DNA of 35,301 nucleotides from positions 1 through 35,301 of the forward strand of contig CAMDKB010000002.1 of the NCBI GenBank assembly GCA_945901195.1, given 5' to 3'. Source of the stretch: Rhizobium sp. Q54. GTDB lineage: Bacteria; Pseudomonadota; Alphaproteobacteria; Rhizobiales; Beijerinckiaceae. Below the pieces are notes generated by a model that worked only from the letters and a program-made list of their open reading frames with translations, ran no database searches and was not told where the DNA came from. The position numbers and the translations under genes were made by a program. Position 1 is the stretch's first letter, and each line of letters begins with the position of its first letter. Positions 7,460-16,405 of this stretch are shown here, piece by piece.

Positions 7460-8478
7460 GCGTTGCCACCAAGTCACCGTTGTCGAAGATTGATCTCAAT
7501 CGTTTACTCGCACCGGAGACGGGGCGCTCTGCAGAGATGGAAGCCGTCTGGCAATATGTTCTGGAAGAAGACAAGAAGCTGCCCGATCAATCCAGGATGG
7601 CGCTCCCCGAACAACGCCAGGTGTTTGGCCTGCGCGCCAAACGCTGGAACAGCGACCTGCCTGATCTGGCGAAGCTCGAACGCATATCCGTACCCGGACT
7701 CAATGGCGCCCCTGCCGTCGTCTGCGATCTCATGACACCGGCAGATGCGCAACCTGGTTGCCTTGTGTTCATTCACGGCGGCGGCTGGGCATTCGGGTCC
7801 ATCGACACTCACGCCCGCATTCCGCGAACGCTCGCCAATACGCTGAAAGTGCGTGTCCTCTCGGTGGAATACCGCCTGACGCCTGAACATCCCTATCCCG
7901 CACCGCTCGAGGATTGCGTGGCCGCATGGCGCTGGACGGTTGCACAATCGCTGTCGCAGGCAGATTTCAAGGGGCCCCTAAGCATTGCAGGCGACAGCGC
8001 GGGCGCCAATTTGGCGGTTGCTACAATCATGCATGAAAATCGCCAGGGCAAACGCGCGGCCGATGTCGGCATGCTGTTTTACGGCGTTTATGGCGCAGAC
8101 TTCGAAACGCCATCGTATCTGCGTTACGGCGCCGGGTACGGGCTGGCCAAAGTAGGTATGGAAAAATTCATGGACTGGTATGCCCCGGGTGGCAGCAGTC
8201 CTGACGATTTACGTTTCGACCCGCTGGTCAGCCCCATTCATGCGCCCGAAGCCACGCTGGCGAGGCTGCCCCCGCTTTACCTTTGCGCTGCCGGGCTGGA
8301 TCCACTGCTTTGCGATACCTACGGTTTTGCCCAACGTCTGGACGAAGCGGGCGTTCGCTATGACGTGAACGTACATGAGGGCGTGCACCATGGCTTCATG
8401 CAGATTACACAAAGGCTCAGTGAAGCGCGCCGCGCCTACGATCTGGTGAAGGCATTTTATGACGGTGTGACGACCTGA
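7456..8478 (+). CDS. alpha/beta hydrolase, HSL-family esterase
   Basis: The 340-residue enzyme is of the hormone-sensitive-lipase (bacterial family IV) type. The oxyanion motif HGGGW is at residues 107-111, the nucleophile Ser181 in GDSAGAN, the acid Asp282 in AAGLDPLLCD, and the catalytic His in EGVHHGFMQ (about 311-312). Family members hydrolyse short acyl or aryl esters. There is no signal peptide, so it should be cytoplasmic. The start overlaps the stop of the Nit-type amidase by four bases, showing coexpression. The pairing suggests breakdown of a molecule with both an amide and an ester, but this is a guess. Confidence 0.88.
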   Translation: MSVATKSPLSKIDLNRLLAPETGRSAEMEAVWQYVLEEDKKLPDQSRMALPEQRQVFGLRAKRWNSDLPDLAKLERISVPGLNGAPAVVCDLMTPADAQPGCLVFIHGGGWAFGSIDTHARIPRTLANTLKVRVLSVEYRLTPEHPYPAPLEDCVAAWRWTVAQSLSQADFKGPLSIAGDSAGANLAVATIMHENRQGKRAADVGMLFYGVYGADFETPSYLRYGAGYGLAKVGMEKFMDWYAPGGSSPDDLRFDPLVSPIHAPEATLARLPPLYLCAAGLDPLLCDTYGFAQRLDEAGVRYDVNVHEGVHHGFMQITQRLSEARRAYDLVKAFYDGVTT

Positions 8479-8502
8479 ACGGCCGCCCAACCGCGCAGAA
8501 GT

Positions 8503-8799
8503 TTACAATCCGCCGACTTCCGCAGGCGTAATGACCTCCACGGTGCGCCCTACAACAAACTCGGCGCCTTTGGCGCGCCACAGCTTGAAGTGGTCAGTCT
8601 GGGTGTGTGCTTCCAGATGCGCCTTGCTCTCCCATCGCTCGACGAAGACTATCTTTTCGGGCTCGGTGATGCTGACATGAACATCGTAGGAAATGCAGCC
8701 ATTTTCCTTGACGGTCTCAGCGATGCAAGGACGCGCGGCAGCAAGGCAGGCATCCAGAGATCCAGGCTTGATGCGCGCTGTAGCGATAACGAAAATCAT
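8503..8799 (-). CDS. ABM-domain protein (YgiN-like quinol monooxygenase family)
   Basis: The 98-residue protein spans a single antibiotic-biosynthesis-monooxygenase (dimeric ferredoxin-like) domain. The pattern includes VIATARIKPGS, NGCISYDVH, FVERWES and AHTQTDHFKLW, all usual for the family. Such small dimers oxidise quinols or polycyclic substrates, or have unknown roles. I chose the ATG at 8799 because GGGGAG lies six bases upstream; an in-frame start at 8817 is less likely. It is 35 bases downstream of ureC on the same strand and may be the last gene of the urease operon. A link with urea metabolism is not known to me. Confidence 0.8.
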   Translation of the reverse strand: MIFVIATARIKPGSLDACLAAARPCIAETVKENGCISYDVHVSITEPEKIVFVERWESKAHLEAHTQTDHFKLWRAKGAEFVVGRTVEVITPAEVGGL

Positions 8800-8834
8800 G
8801 AATTGCTCCCCCGGCAAGAAAGATGCCGGGAATT

Positions 8835-10547
8835 CTAATACATGAAATATCGCTGCGCCATCGGCAATTCGGAAGCCGGTTCGCAGACCAGCAATTCGCC
8901 ATCAGCACGGACAGTATAAGTCTCGGGATCAACTTCGACGTTTGGTGTAGCGTCGTTGTTGATCATCGATTTTTTAGATATGCCCCCGCGCGTATTCTCA
9001 ACAGCCACCAGCTTTTTCGAAACACCGAGGCGTCCCGCCAATCCGCCATCCAGCGACGCTTGTGAAACAAAGGTCAGCGACGTCGACGTCACCGCACGAC
9101 CATAAGCGCCAAACATCGGCCTGTAGTGCACCGGTTGCGGTGTCGGAATGGAGGCGTTGGGATCACCCATCGGCGCGGCGGCGATCATCCCGCCCTTGAT
9201 CACGCATTCAGGTTTGACGCCGAAGAAGGCCGGCGACCACATAACAAGATCCGCTAGCTTGCCCGGCTCAATCGAGCCGATGTGCCGGGATACCCCATGT
9301 GCAATGGCGGGATTGATCGTATATTTCGCAACGTAGCGTTTGGCGCGCGTGTTGTCGTTTCGTGAACTGTCGCCGCGCAACTCGCCCCGTTGGCGTTTCA
9401 TCTTGTCGGCCGTTTGCCATGTGCGGATGATGACCTCGCCAACGCGTCCCATCGCCTGGGAATCCGAAGACATCATCGACAGCGCGCCAATATCATGAAG
9501 GATATCTTCCGCTGCAATGGTTTCCTTGCGGATACGGCTTTCGGCAAAGGCAAGATCTTCAGCTATGGATGGATCGAGGTGGTGGCACACCATCAGCATA
9601 TCCAGATGCTCGTCCAGCGTATTGATCGTAAAGGGCCGCGTCGGATTGGTTGAAGATGGAAGCACGTTGGGCAATCCACACACCTTGATGATATCTGGCG
9701 CATGACCGCCGCCCGCGCCTTCAGTATGGAAGGCGTGGATAGTACGCCCCTTGAAGGCGGCAATCGTATCTTCGACAAAGCCGGATTCATTCAACGTATC
9801 GGTGTGTATCATCACCTGAATGTCGGTGGCTTCTGCAACACTGAGACAATTGTCAATCGCAGCGGGTGTCGTACCCCAGTCTTCATGCAGCTTTAACGCA
9901 CACGCGCCACCCACGACCTGCTCAAGCAACGCATCAGGCAACGATGCATTGCCCTTGCCAGCAAATCCCAGGTTCATGGGAAACGCATCAGCCGCCTCGA
10001 TCATGCGCGCAATATGCCAGGGCCCAGGCGTGCACGTGGTTGCAAATGTTCCGTGCGCTGGTCCAGTGCCGCCGCCAAGCATCGATGTAACGCCCGACAT
10101 AAGCGCCTCCTCGATCTGTTGCGGACAGATGAAATGGATATGCGTATCGAAACCACCGGCCGTAATGATCTTGCCCTCGCCAGCGATGACTTCGGTACCT
10201 GGCCCGACGATGATATCGACACCCGGCTGGATATCCGGATTACCAGCCTTGCCAATCTTGTGAATATATCCGTCTTTCAGACCGATATCCGCTTTCACAA
10301 TGCCCCAGTGATCGAGAATGACGACATTGGTGATCACTGTATCGACCGCGCCCTGCGCCCGTGTAGTTTGCGCCTGCCCCATGCCGTCACGAATGACCTT
10401 GCCGCCGCCAAACTTCACTTCTTCGCCGTAAGTCGTGAAATCCTCCTCAACCTCAATGATGAGCTGCGTATCGGCAAGCCGGATACGGTCCCCGGTCGTC
10501 GGCCCGAACATGTCTGCATAAGCAGCACGTGAAATCTTAGTCGCCAT
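8835..10547 (-). CDS. ureC: urease subunit alpha
   Basis: The 570-residue catalytic subunit hydrolyses urea to ammonia and carbamate. All nickel and active-site residues are visible, two positions later than in Klebsiella UreC: His136 and His138 (DTHIHFICP), Lys219 (ALKLHEDWG, carbamylated), His221, His248 ([11 protein letters not shown]), His274 ([12 protein letters not shown]), flap Cys321-His322, Arg338 and Asp362 ([12 protein letters not shown]). It ends with AQRYFMY, like the usual family end. GGGAG lies about nine bases before the ATG. It is last of the structural genes, 20 bases after ureB. The full active site predicts a working cytoplasmic enzyme. Confidence 0.98.
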   Translation of the reverse strand: MATKISRAAYADMFGPTTGDRIRLADTQLIIEVEEDFTTYGEEVKFGGGKVIRDGMGQAQTTRAQGAVDTVITNVVILDHWGIVKADIGLKDGYIHKIGKAGNPDIQPGVDIIVGPGTEVIAGEGKIITAGGFDTHIHFICPQQIEEALMSGVTSMLGGGTGPAHGTFATTCTPGPWHIARMIEAADAFPMNLGFAGKGNASLPDALLEQVVGGACALKLHEDWGTTPAAIDNCLSVAEATDIQVMIHTDTLNESGFVEDTIAAFKGRTIHAFHTEGAGGGHAPDIIKVCGLPNVLPSSTNPTRPFTINTLDEHLDMLMVCHHLDPSIAEDLAFAESRIRKETIAAEDILHDIGALSMMSSDSQAMGRVGEVIIRTWQTADKMKRQRGELRGDSSRNDNTRAKRYVAKYTINPAIAHGVSRHIGSIEPGKLADLVMWSPAFFGVKPECVIKGGMIAAAPMGDPNASIPTPQPVHYRPMFGAYGRAVTSTSLTFVSQASLDGGLAGRLGVSKKLVAVENTRGGISKKSMINNDATPNVEVDPETYTVRADGELLVCEPASELPMAQRYFMY

Positions 10548-10567
10548 GATCCAACACTCCCTAGCGA

Positions 10568-10873
10568 TTAAAGCGCGCCCATCACGCCCTGACGAAATCC
10601 ATAGACCTTGCGAAGACCAGACAATGCAACGAGGCGAACTTCCCGCGCTTGTCCCGGTTCAAAACGCACGGCAGTTCCTGCGGCGATATCCAGGCGAAAA
10701 CCGCGCGCTTTTTCGCGTTCAAATGAGAGCGCCGGATTCGTTTCATAAAAATGATAATGCGAACCGACTTGTATCGGCCTGTTACCCGTGTTGGAAACCT
10801 GCAGGGTAATCGTCTCGCGCCCCTCGTTGAGGATAATCTCGCCTACCTGAGTCATGATTTCGCCGGGAATCAT
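10568..10873 (-). CDS. ureB: urease subunit beta
   Basis: The 101-residue small subunit has the usual separate bacterial size. It starts MIPGEI and carries [17 protein letters not shown] and FREVRLVAL-like segments ([18 protein letters not shown]), ending [14 protein letters not shown], all typical of UreB. It assembles with UreA and UreC as (ABC)3 and helps recruit the UreDFG maturation complex. AAGGAG is six bases upstream of the ATG. It sits 10 bases after the ureA stop and 20 bases before ureC, within one operon. Confidence 0.97.
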   Translation of the reverse strand: MIPGEIMTQVGEIILNEGRETITLQVSNTGNRPIQVGSHYHFYETNPALSFEREKARGFRLDIAAGTAVRFEPGQAREVRLVALSGLRKVYGFRQGVMGAL

Positions 10874-10883
10874 AGCTTTCTCC

Positions 10884-11186
10884 TTAACGGATAGGATCGT
10901 GAACGGTCACCAGTTTGGTGCCGTCAGGGAATGTCGCTTCCACCTGCACATCATGGATCATCTCTGCGATGCCATCCATCACCTGATCCCGCGTCACAAC
11001 CTTTGCCGCAGCCTGCATCAGGTCTGCGACGGACCGCCCGTCGCGCGCGCCTTCCATGACAAAGTCAGTTATCAGGGCGATCGATTCAGGATGATTAAGC
11101 TTTACGCCGCGTTGCAGGCGCCCACGCGCCACCATGGCGGCCAGAGATATGAGGAGCTTGTCTTTTTCACGAGGCGTTAAATTCAT
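10884..11186 (-). CDS. ureA: urease subunit gamma
   Basis: The 100-residue subunit starts [20 protein letters not shown] and contains [25 protein letters not shown] and [24 protein letters not shown], which are hallmark UreA segments at full length. It packs around the trimeric urease core. GGAGGA lies four to five bases before the ATG, a strong ribosome site. The gene follows ureD by 22 bases and precedes ureB by 10. Confidence 0.97.
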   Translation of the reverse strand: MNLTPREKDKLLISLAAMVARGRLQRGVKLNHPESIALITDFVMEGARDGRSVADLMQAAAKVVTRDQVMDGIAEMIHDVQVEATFPDGTKLVTVHDPIR

Positions 11187-11208
11187 GCATTCCTCCGATA
11201 TCTTTTCT

Positions 11209-12075
11209 TCACGTAGACCAGCCGCGCGGCAGCGTCAGCCCTTCAATCGCACTCACGCATGCGATGACGCAACCCCGCAGACTCTGCCCATCGGCCGCAG
11301 CGAAGCGCGCGATGACAATATCATCGTATTCCGTAACGCCAGCCTCGCACCTAGATTCATGACCAGGCAATGCCGCGCGCATTTTCTCGCAAGCGAAAGC
11401 AGCGTCAACACCCAGATAGACCAGCGTGGCAAATGCGTGTGTCCCCGCGCCCATTGACTTGCGCGACAGATGCGCCAGCGCGTCGCCGTCGATGCGTGTG
11501 TCTTCAGCCACCACGAGCCGGCCATCGCGCCTGATGCGCCACCTTTCGCGCCAGGCGAGGTCGTCGACAGTTTCTCCCATCGCGGCGCGGCCGAGAATGG
11601 TCATTTCGCAGGCGACAAAACGCGCAGTGCTGGCTACGTCAGCTTCAAGCGTACGCACCAGATTGGCCTTGTTAAAAATGATCGTTTCCTGCGGCAGCCA
11701 GATGCAGGAAGCGTCAGCTTCAGCGCTTAACGTGACCGATACACGAGTGGCTTGCCCCGTCGTGCGATAAACCTTTTCGGCAGCTGCAGACGACACAAAC
11801 AATTGCGCGCCAACACCTGCATCAAATCGCAGGTCAAATTCATCGCCTCCGGTCATGCCCCCCGCCACGTTGACAATTGTCGCATCGAGCCGAGAAAAAT
11901 GCTCGCGGGGAAACCGTACACGCAAAGCGCCGGCTTCATGCACGTCGCCGCGCACGCTCTTTTCTCCCCTTCGCCCGGCTTGCACAAGAATGGAGCCCCG
12001 CGCGCGTACGCAGGCGAGCGAACTCTCCATGGCCGAGAGGGTTTGGTCAGATTGCGATTCTCTTGCGTACAGCAT
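11209..12075 (-). CDS. ureD: urease accessory protein UreD
   Basis: UreD is the chaperone that binds the urease apoprotein and, with UreF and UreG, delivers nickel. Family segments include [60 protein letters not shown] and [13 protein letters not shown]. The start is uncertain. The ATG at 12075 overlaps the end of urtE by 29 bases and gives 288 residues. An internal ATG at 12030, just before the first conserved segment, gives 273 residues and avoids the overlap. Neither has a strong ribosome site, so coupling to urtE translation is likely. Placement between urtE and ureA joins the transporter and enzyme genes in one run. Confidence 0.93.
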   Translation of the reverse strand: MLYARESQSDQTLSAMESSLACVRARGSILVQAGRRGEKSVRGDVHEAGALRVRFPREHFSRLDATIVNVAGGMTGGDEFDLRFDAGVGAQLFVSSAAAEKVYRTTGQATRVSVTLSAEADASCIWLPQETIIFNKANLVRTLEADVASTARFVACEMTILGRAAMGETVDDLAWRERWRIRRDGRLVVAEDTRIDGDALAHLSRKSMGAGTHAFATLVYLGVDAAFACEKMRAALPGHESRCEAGVTEYDDIVIARFAAADGQSLRGCVIACVSAIEGLTLPRGWST

Positions 12076-12742
12076 CGTCAGCCAGTTCCGCCTTGCCGCC
12101 TGCCATCACAACTTCCCCCCGCTCCAGCAAGACAAAGCTGTCCGCCAGTTCGCGGGCAAAATCGAAATATTGCTCTACGAGCAGAATGGCCATCTCTCCC
12201 TTGCGCCGCAAGTAGTCAATGGCCCGGCCGATGTCTTTTATGATTGAAGGCTGAATACCTTCGGTTGGCTCATCCAGAACAAGAAGCTTCGGCCGCATCA
12301 CCAGCGCACGACCGATTGCCAATTGCTGCTGCTGACCGCCTGACAGATCACCACCGCGACGATGCATCATGCTCGCCAGAACCGGAAACAGATCGAAAAT
12401 TTCGTCCGATACATAACGGTCGCGACGCGGAAGTGGAGCAAATCCCGTTTCAAGATTTTCTTTCACCGTCAGGAGCGGGAAAATCTCGCGCCCCTGTGGC
12501 ACAAAGGCAATTCCAAGCCGGGCGCGTTCATAGGGCGCCATGCGCGAGATATCCTTGCCCGCAAATTCGATGCGGCCGTTGGCAATAGGCTGATGCCCGG
12601 TAATTGCGCGCATCAAGGATGTCTTGCCCACGCCGTTTCGGCCAAGGACGCATGAGACTTGCCCTGCCTGCGCCATCAAACTCACAGAGCGCAACGCTTG
12701 CGCAGCGCCGTACGAGAGATCGATGTTTTCAACTTTCAACAT
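12047..12742 (-). CDS. urtE: urea ABC transporter ATP-binding protein UrtE
   Basis: The 231-residue LivF-type ATPase has Walker A GRNGVGKT (34-41), signature LSGGQ (133-137) and Walker B LLVLDE (153-158), followed by PTEGIQPSIIKDIGRAI. The EGIQPSI segment and its position after urtD identify UrtE. It powers high-affinity urea uptake as a dimer partner of UrtD at the inner membrane. It starts 15 bases after the urtD stop, and ureD overlaps or follows its end. No defects are visible. Confidence 0.95.
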   Translation of the reverse strand: MLKVENIDLSYGAAQALRSVSLMAQAGQVSCVLGRNGVGKTSLMRAITGHQPIANGRIEFAGKDISRMAPYERARLGIAFVPQGREIFPLLTVKENLETGFAPLPRRDRYVSDEIFDLFPVLASMMHRRGGDLSGGQQQQLAIGRALVMRPKLLVLDEPTEGIQPSIIKDIGRAIDYLRRKGEMAILLVEQYFDFARELADSFVLLERGEVVMAGGKAELADDAVRKRIAI

Positions 12743-12757
12743 ATATCGCCCGATCTG

Positions 12758-13522
12758 CTATCGTCCGAGATAAACTTCGATGACCCGCTGATCGCCCGCC
12801 ACCTGGTCAAGCGTACCTTCTGCGAGGACCGATCCTTCATGCAAGCACGTGACCTTGCAATCGAGCGCTTTTACGAAAGCCATGTCATGCTCGACGACAA
12901 CTACAGAGTGAGTTTTGTTGATTTCCCGCAACAAATCAGCTGTCTGCACGGTCTCCGCATCTGTCATGCCGGCAACCGGCTCATCGACGAGCAGAATGGC
13001 TGGGTCTTGTGCCAGCAGCATTCCGATTTCGAGCCATTGCTTCTGACCGTGAGAGATTTCACCGGCTGGCCGTTCGCGCAAGGCAGCCAGCCCACAAGTT
13101 TCCAGGATCGCGTCGATTTTCTCGCGCTCCACATTATTGCGCCAGCCAAACAACGAGGCAAACGGCGAGCGAGGCCCCTTGAGCGCAAGGAGGATATTGT
13201 CCGCAACGCTATGCATTTCGAAAACCGTCGGCTTTTGAAATTTGCGGCCAATCCCCAATTCTGCGATTGCGGTTTCATCGAGTTGTGTCAGGTCGTGGCG
13301 GCCGCTATCAAATAAAATATCGCCCGTATCGGGCCGCGTCTTGCCCGTTACAATATCCATCATCGTGGTCTTGCCCGCGCCATTCGGGCCAATGACAGCC
13401 CGCATTTCACCTTTCGCAAGATAGAGCGACAGGTTGTTGATGGCCCTGTATCCATCAAAGCTGACGCTGACGCCATCAAGGTAGAGCAGTGCTTGAGTTA
13501 CGAGAGATTCCTTGTTGGTCAT
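12758..13522 (-). CDS. urtD: urea ABC transporter ATP-binding protein UrtD
   Basis: The 254-residue LivG-type ATPase has Walker A GPNGAGKT (45-52), the variant signature ISHGQ (156-160) and Walker B ILLVDE (176-181), followed by PVAGMTDAE. The ISHGQKQWLEIGMLL and PVAGMTD motifs are characteristic of UrtD. It couples ATP hydrolysis to urea import. Only three bases separate it from the urtC stop, so it is in the same transcript. The sequence GRKFQKPTVFE in the Q-loop region is also typical. Confidence 0.95.
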   Translation of the reverse strand: MTNKESLVTQALLYLDGVSVSFDGYRAINNLSLYLAKGEMRAVIGPNGAGKTTMMDIVTGKTRPDTGDILFDSGRHDLTQLDETAIAELGIGRKFQKPTVFEMHSVADNILLALKGPRSPFASLFGWRNNVEREKIDAILETCGLAALRERPAGEISHGQKQWLEIGMLLAQDPAILLVDEPVAGMTDAETVQTADLLREINKTHSVVVVEHDMAFVKALDCKVTCLHEGSVLAEGTLDQVAGDQRVIEVYLGR

Positions 13523-13525
13523 CTT

Positions 13526-14674
13526 TCACTCCGCCGCCTGCAGCTTTCCGGAGACGCCGGAGGATTCATTCTTTCGATTGCGTATTTTCGCAAGGAGATC
13601 ATTGAAGGCGCCCAGTATGCCCCTCGGCAACAGCAGCGTCACAACGACAAACAAACCGCCAAGCGCGAACAACCAGTAGGGTGCGAGCGCTCCCGTCGTA
13701 AAAACGCTCTTGAGAAAATTCACGGCGACTGCGCCAATGGCTGCGCCCACAAGGGTGCCACGTCCACCCACTGCCACCCATATGACGGCCTCAATGGAAT
13801 TTGCCGGCGAAAATTCAGAAGGATTGATAATGCCAACCTGAGGCACATAAAGGGCGCCAGCCAGACCCGCCATCGCCGCAGATACGGTAAAAACCAGCAA
13901 TTTGAAATGCTCGACGCGATAGCCAAGAAAGCGTGTGCGGCTTTCAGCATCGCGCACTGCGATGAGCACTTTACCGTACGCTGTCGAAACCATCCAGCGC
14001 GAAATCACGAATACGATGATAAGGGATAGCGCGGTCAGAAAGAACAACGCCGCACGTGTGCCTTGCGCCTGTATATTGAAGCCCAGAATTTCCTTGAAAT
14101 CGGTCAGGCCATTGTTGCCGCCAAAGCCCATGTCGTTCCGGAAAAAGGCCAGCAAAAGGGCATAGGTCATGGCTTGCGTGATGATGGAGAGATAAACCCC
14201 CGTCACCCGTGATCGAAATGCAAACCACCCGAAGGTAAACGCCAGTAGTCCCGGCACCAGCAGAATCATCACGGCTGTGAACCAGAACATATCAAAGCCA
14301 TGCCAGAACCATGGCAATTCTTTCCAGTTCAGGAACACCATGAAATCAGGCAAAATCGGATGCGAATAGACGCCACGCGTTCCGATTTGACGCATCAGAT
14401 ACATACCCATCGCATAGCCGCCCAATGCGAAAAACGCACCATGGCCAAGCGAAAGTATGCCGCAATAACCCCAAACCAGATCAAGCGAAATTGCAAGGAT
14501 GGCATAGCAAAGATACTTCCCCATCAACGCCACTAGATAGGTTGGCACATGAAACACCGAGGTTGTCGGCAATAGCAGATTCGATAGGGGCACGAATATC
14601 GCTATCGCTATCATCACGATGACAAACCAGAACGCCAGCCGGTCAAACCTGGAGAAGAAGGCTTTCGTAATCAT
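13526..14674 (-). CDS. urtC: urea ABC transporter permease UrtC
   Basis: The 382-residue protein is a LivM-type inner-membrane permease. Roughly ten hydrophobic segments are visible, with the family segments LGHGAFFALGGYAMGMYLM, NNGLTDF and AMAGLAGALYVPQVGIINP and the coupling region EAVIWVAVGGRGTLVGAAIGA. It ends in a short charged tail. Its start overlaps the urtB stop by four bases (ATGA), and urtD follows after three bases. With UrtB it forms the urea channel of the transporter. Confidence 0.95.
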   Translation of the reverse strand: MITKAFFSRFDRLAFWFVIVMIAIAIFVPLSNLLLPTTSVFHVPTYLVALMGKYLCYAILAISLDLVWGYCGILSLGHGAFFALGGYAMGMYLMRQIGTRGVYSHPILPDFMVFLNWKELPWFWHGFDMFWFTAVMILLVPGLLAFTFGWFAFRSRVTGVYLSIITQAMTYALLLAFFRNDMGFGGNNGLTDFKEILGFNIQAQGTRAALFFLTALSLIIVFVISRWMVSTAYGKVLIAVRDAESRTRFLGYRVEHFKLLVFTVSAAMAGLAGALYVPQVGIINPSEFSPANSIEAVIWVAVGGRGTLVGAAIGAVAVNFLKSVFTTGALAPYWLFALGGLFVVVTLLLPRGILGAFNDLLAKIRNRKNESSGVSGKLQAAE

Positions 14675-16299
14675 GCTTCAACAGCCCTTCCCTTGAGTGC
14701 GAAAAGGCCACGCGGACGTTTTTGGATAAACAGGATCAAGAGAACCAGAATGAAAATTTTGGCAAGAACCGCCCCTGCCACAGGTTCGAGAAATTTGTTG
14801 GCGACACCAAGCGCAAAGGCTGAAACCAAAGTACCCCAAAGATTTCCAACCCCGCCGAAGACGACAACCATGAAACTGTCGATGATATAGGTCTGACCAA
14901 GATTGGGCGAAACATTATCGATCTGAGACAAGGCCACCCCTGCCAGGCCGGCAAGACCTGAACCAAAACCAAAAGTCATCGCATCAACGAAAGGTGTGCG
15001 AATGCCCATCGAACTCGCCATGCGCCGGTTTTGTGTCACTGCCCTCATTTGCAAGCCCAATGGCGTTGCCTTGAGTGCGATCAACAAGGTGGCAAAAAGC
15101 GCAAGGGTAAAAAAGATGATCCACATACGGCCCCACGTTATGGACAATCCCATCAGATCAAACGCCCCGGACATATATCCGGGCGCAGTTACTTCCCGGT
15201 TCGTCGGCCCGAATATGGTGCGGACCGCTTGCTGAAGAATCAGACTTACACCCCATGTCGCCAGCAAGGTTTCCAGCGGCCTGCCATAAAGAAAACGAAT
15301 AACGCCACGCTCAATGGCGATGCCGACAAGACCCGTCACAATAAAGGCCATGGGCAATGCGATCGGCAGCGACCAGCCAAGATAGGCAGGGGCATAGGCA
15401 CGGAACACTTCCTGCACCACAAATGTAGTATAGGCGCCAATCATGACCATTTCACCATGGGCCATATTGATAACGCCCATCACACCAAAGGTGATGGCGA
15501 GTCCAATAGCCGCCAGCAAAAGAACTGAGCCCAAAGACAGCCCATACCAAACGTTCTGCACATATCCGATCAATTGCTGCCGCTCTTCAATTCGAAGAAT
15601 TGCGGTATTCGCCATCATCTTGATTTCGGAATCTGCGCTGGCATGAACGCCCCGTAAAACAGCTGCTGCGGCAGGATCGCGACGCGCCGCAAGTGTCTCT
15701 ATCGCTGCGATACGATCCTGACGGGACGAGGACTCTCGGGCCAGCAATATGGCTGCCCTGGCCTCGGCAAACTTTGTTGCGACCTTTGCGTCCTTTTCAA
15801 CCTTCATCGCGCCTTCCAGCGCTTCAAGCGATCCCTCATCGCGAGTCTTGAAAATTGATTCCGCTGCACTGATCCGCCGGATGGGATCACTGGCACGCAA
15901 TGTAAGCGATCCGACTGCCGCCAGAACATCGCCGCGTATTCTGTTGTTGATGCGCACGCTATCCAGCTTGTCCGGCGTTGTCGCAGGCGTTCCAGTTGCT
16001 GCCAGAAAAGTTTTACCGTCGGCAGACTTATAATAAACCAGCTTGGTAGCGGGATCGACAAACACCCGGCTGGACCCCAGCGCATCTAATATATCAGCGG
16101 CATGATCTGCGCCAGATATCGTAATTTCTTCAATAGCCAGGCGGGTTTCAGAAAAGCTGTCTTCTGCGAATCTGGATACCTGTTTTGAAATATCGGCTGC
16201 GGCTGCGCCAACCGGCAGTCCAATGCATATGGTGACAAGTGTAATTAACATGAAAGCGAAGTGGCGCATCTTGCCTTGGACATTCAGGAAGGGCCACAT
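14671..16299 (-). CDS. urtB: urea ABC transporter permease UrtB
   Basis: The 542-residue protein has two parts. Residues about 10-35 form a signal-like hydrophobic segment, followed by a soluble domain of about 200 residues with repeated HEAT-like helices (ESIFKTRDEGSLEALEGAM). The LivH-type permease begins near YVQNVWYGLSLGSVLLLAAIG and includes GVMGVINMAHGEMVMIGAYT and VFGGVGNLWGTLVSA. This fused N-terminal domain is usual for UrtB. I chose the ATG at 16299 because AAGGA lies eight bases upstream; the frame is open to 16356 but that part covers a hairpin. An alternative ATG is at 16269. Confidence 0.94.
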   Translation of the reverse strand: MWPFLNVQGKMRHFAFMLITLVTICIGLPVGAAAADISKQVSRFAEDSFSETRLAIEEITISGADHAADILDALGSSRVFVDPATKLVYYKSADGKTFLAATGTPATTPDKLDSVRINNRIRGDVLAAVGSLTLRASDPIRRISAAESIFKTRDEGSLEALEGAMKVEKDAKVATKFAEARAAILLARESSSRQDRIAAIETLAARRDPAAAAVLRGVHASADSEIKMMANTAILRIEERQQLIGYVQNVWYGLSLGSVLLLAAIGLAITFGVMGVINMAHGEMVMIGAYTTFVVQEVFRAYAPAYLGWSLPIALPMAFIVTGLVGIAIERGVIRFLYGRPLETLLATWGVSLILQQAVRTIFGPTNREVTAPGYMSGAFDLMGLSITWGRMWIIFFTLALFATLLIALKATPLGLQMRAVTQNRRMASSMGIRTPFVDAMTFGFGSGLAGLAGVALSQIDNVSPNLGQTYIIDSFMVVVFGGVGNLWGTLVSAFALGVANKFLEPVAGAVLAKIFILVLLILFIQKRPRGLFALKGRAVEA

Positions 16300-16343
16300 T
16301 TCAGCATCCTTGGTACAAACAGTTGGGCCAGTTTGAATAAATA

Positions 16344-16370
16344 CGCCGCCTGCCAATGCGGCAGGCGGCG
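16344..16370 (-). terminator. strong hairpin between urtA and urtB (leaky terminator or mRNA stabiliser)
   Basis: A perfect inverted repeat with 11-base GC-rich arms (CGCCGCCTGCC and its complement) encloses a 5-base loop. On the minus strand it is followed by GTATTTATTC, an AT-rich but imperfect U-tract. Placed 36 bases after the urtA stop and before urtB, it probably lowers transcription of the permease and ATPase genes relative to the abundant binding protein, or protects the urtA mRNA 3' end. Confidence 0.75.
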
Positions 16371-16405
16371 CCGCTAGTCTAGTTAGACTATCCGCAGAAG
16401 ATCAA

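Noticed and set aside
12659-13315. 218-codon + strand frame
   Set aside because: It lies antisense to urtE and urtD, whose motifs are complete; there is no ribosome site or recognisable domain.
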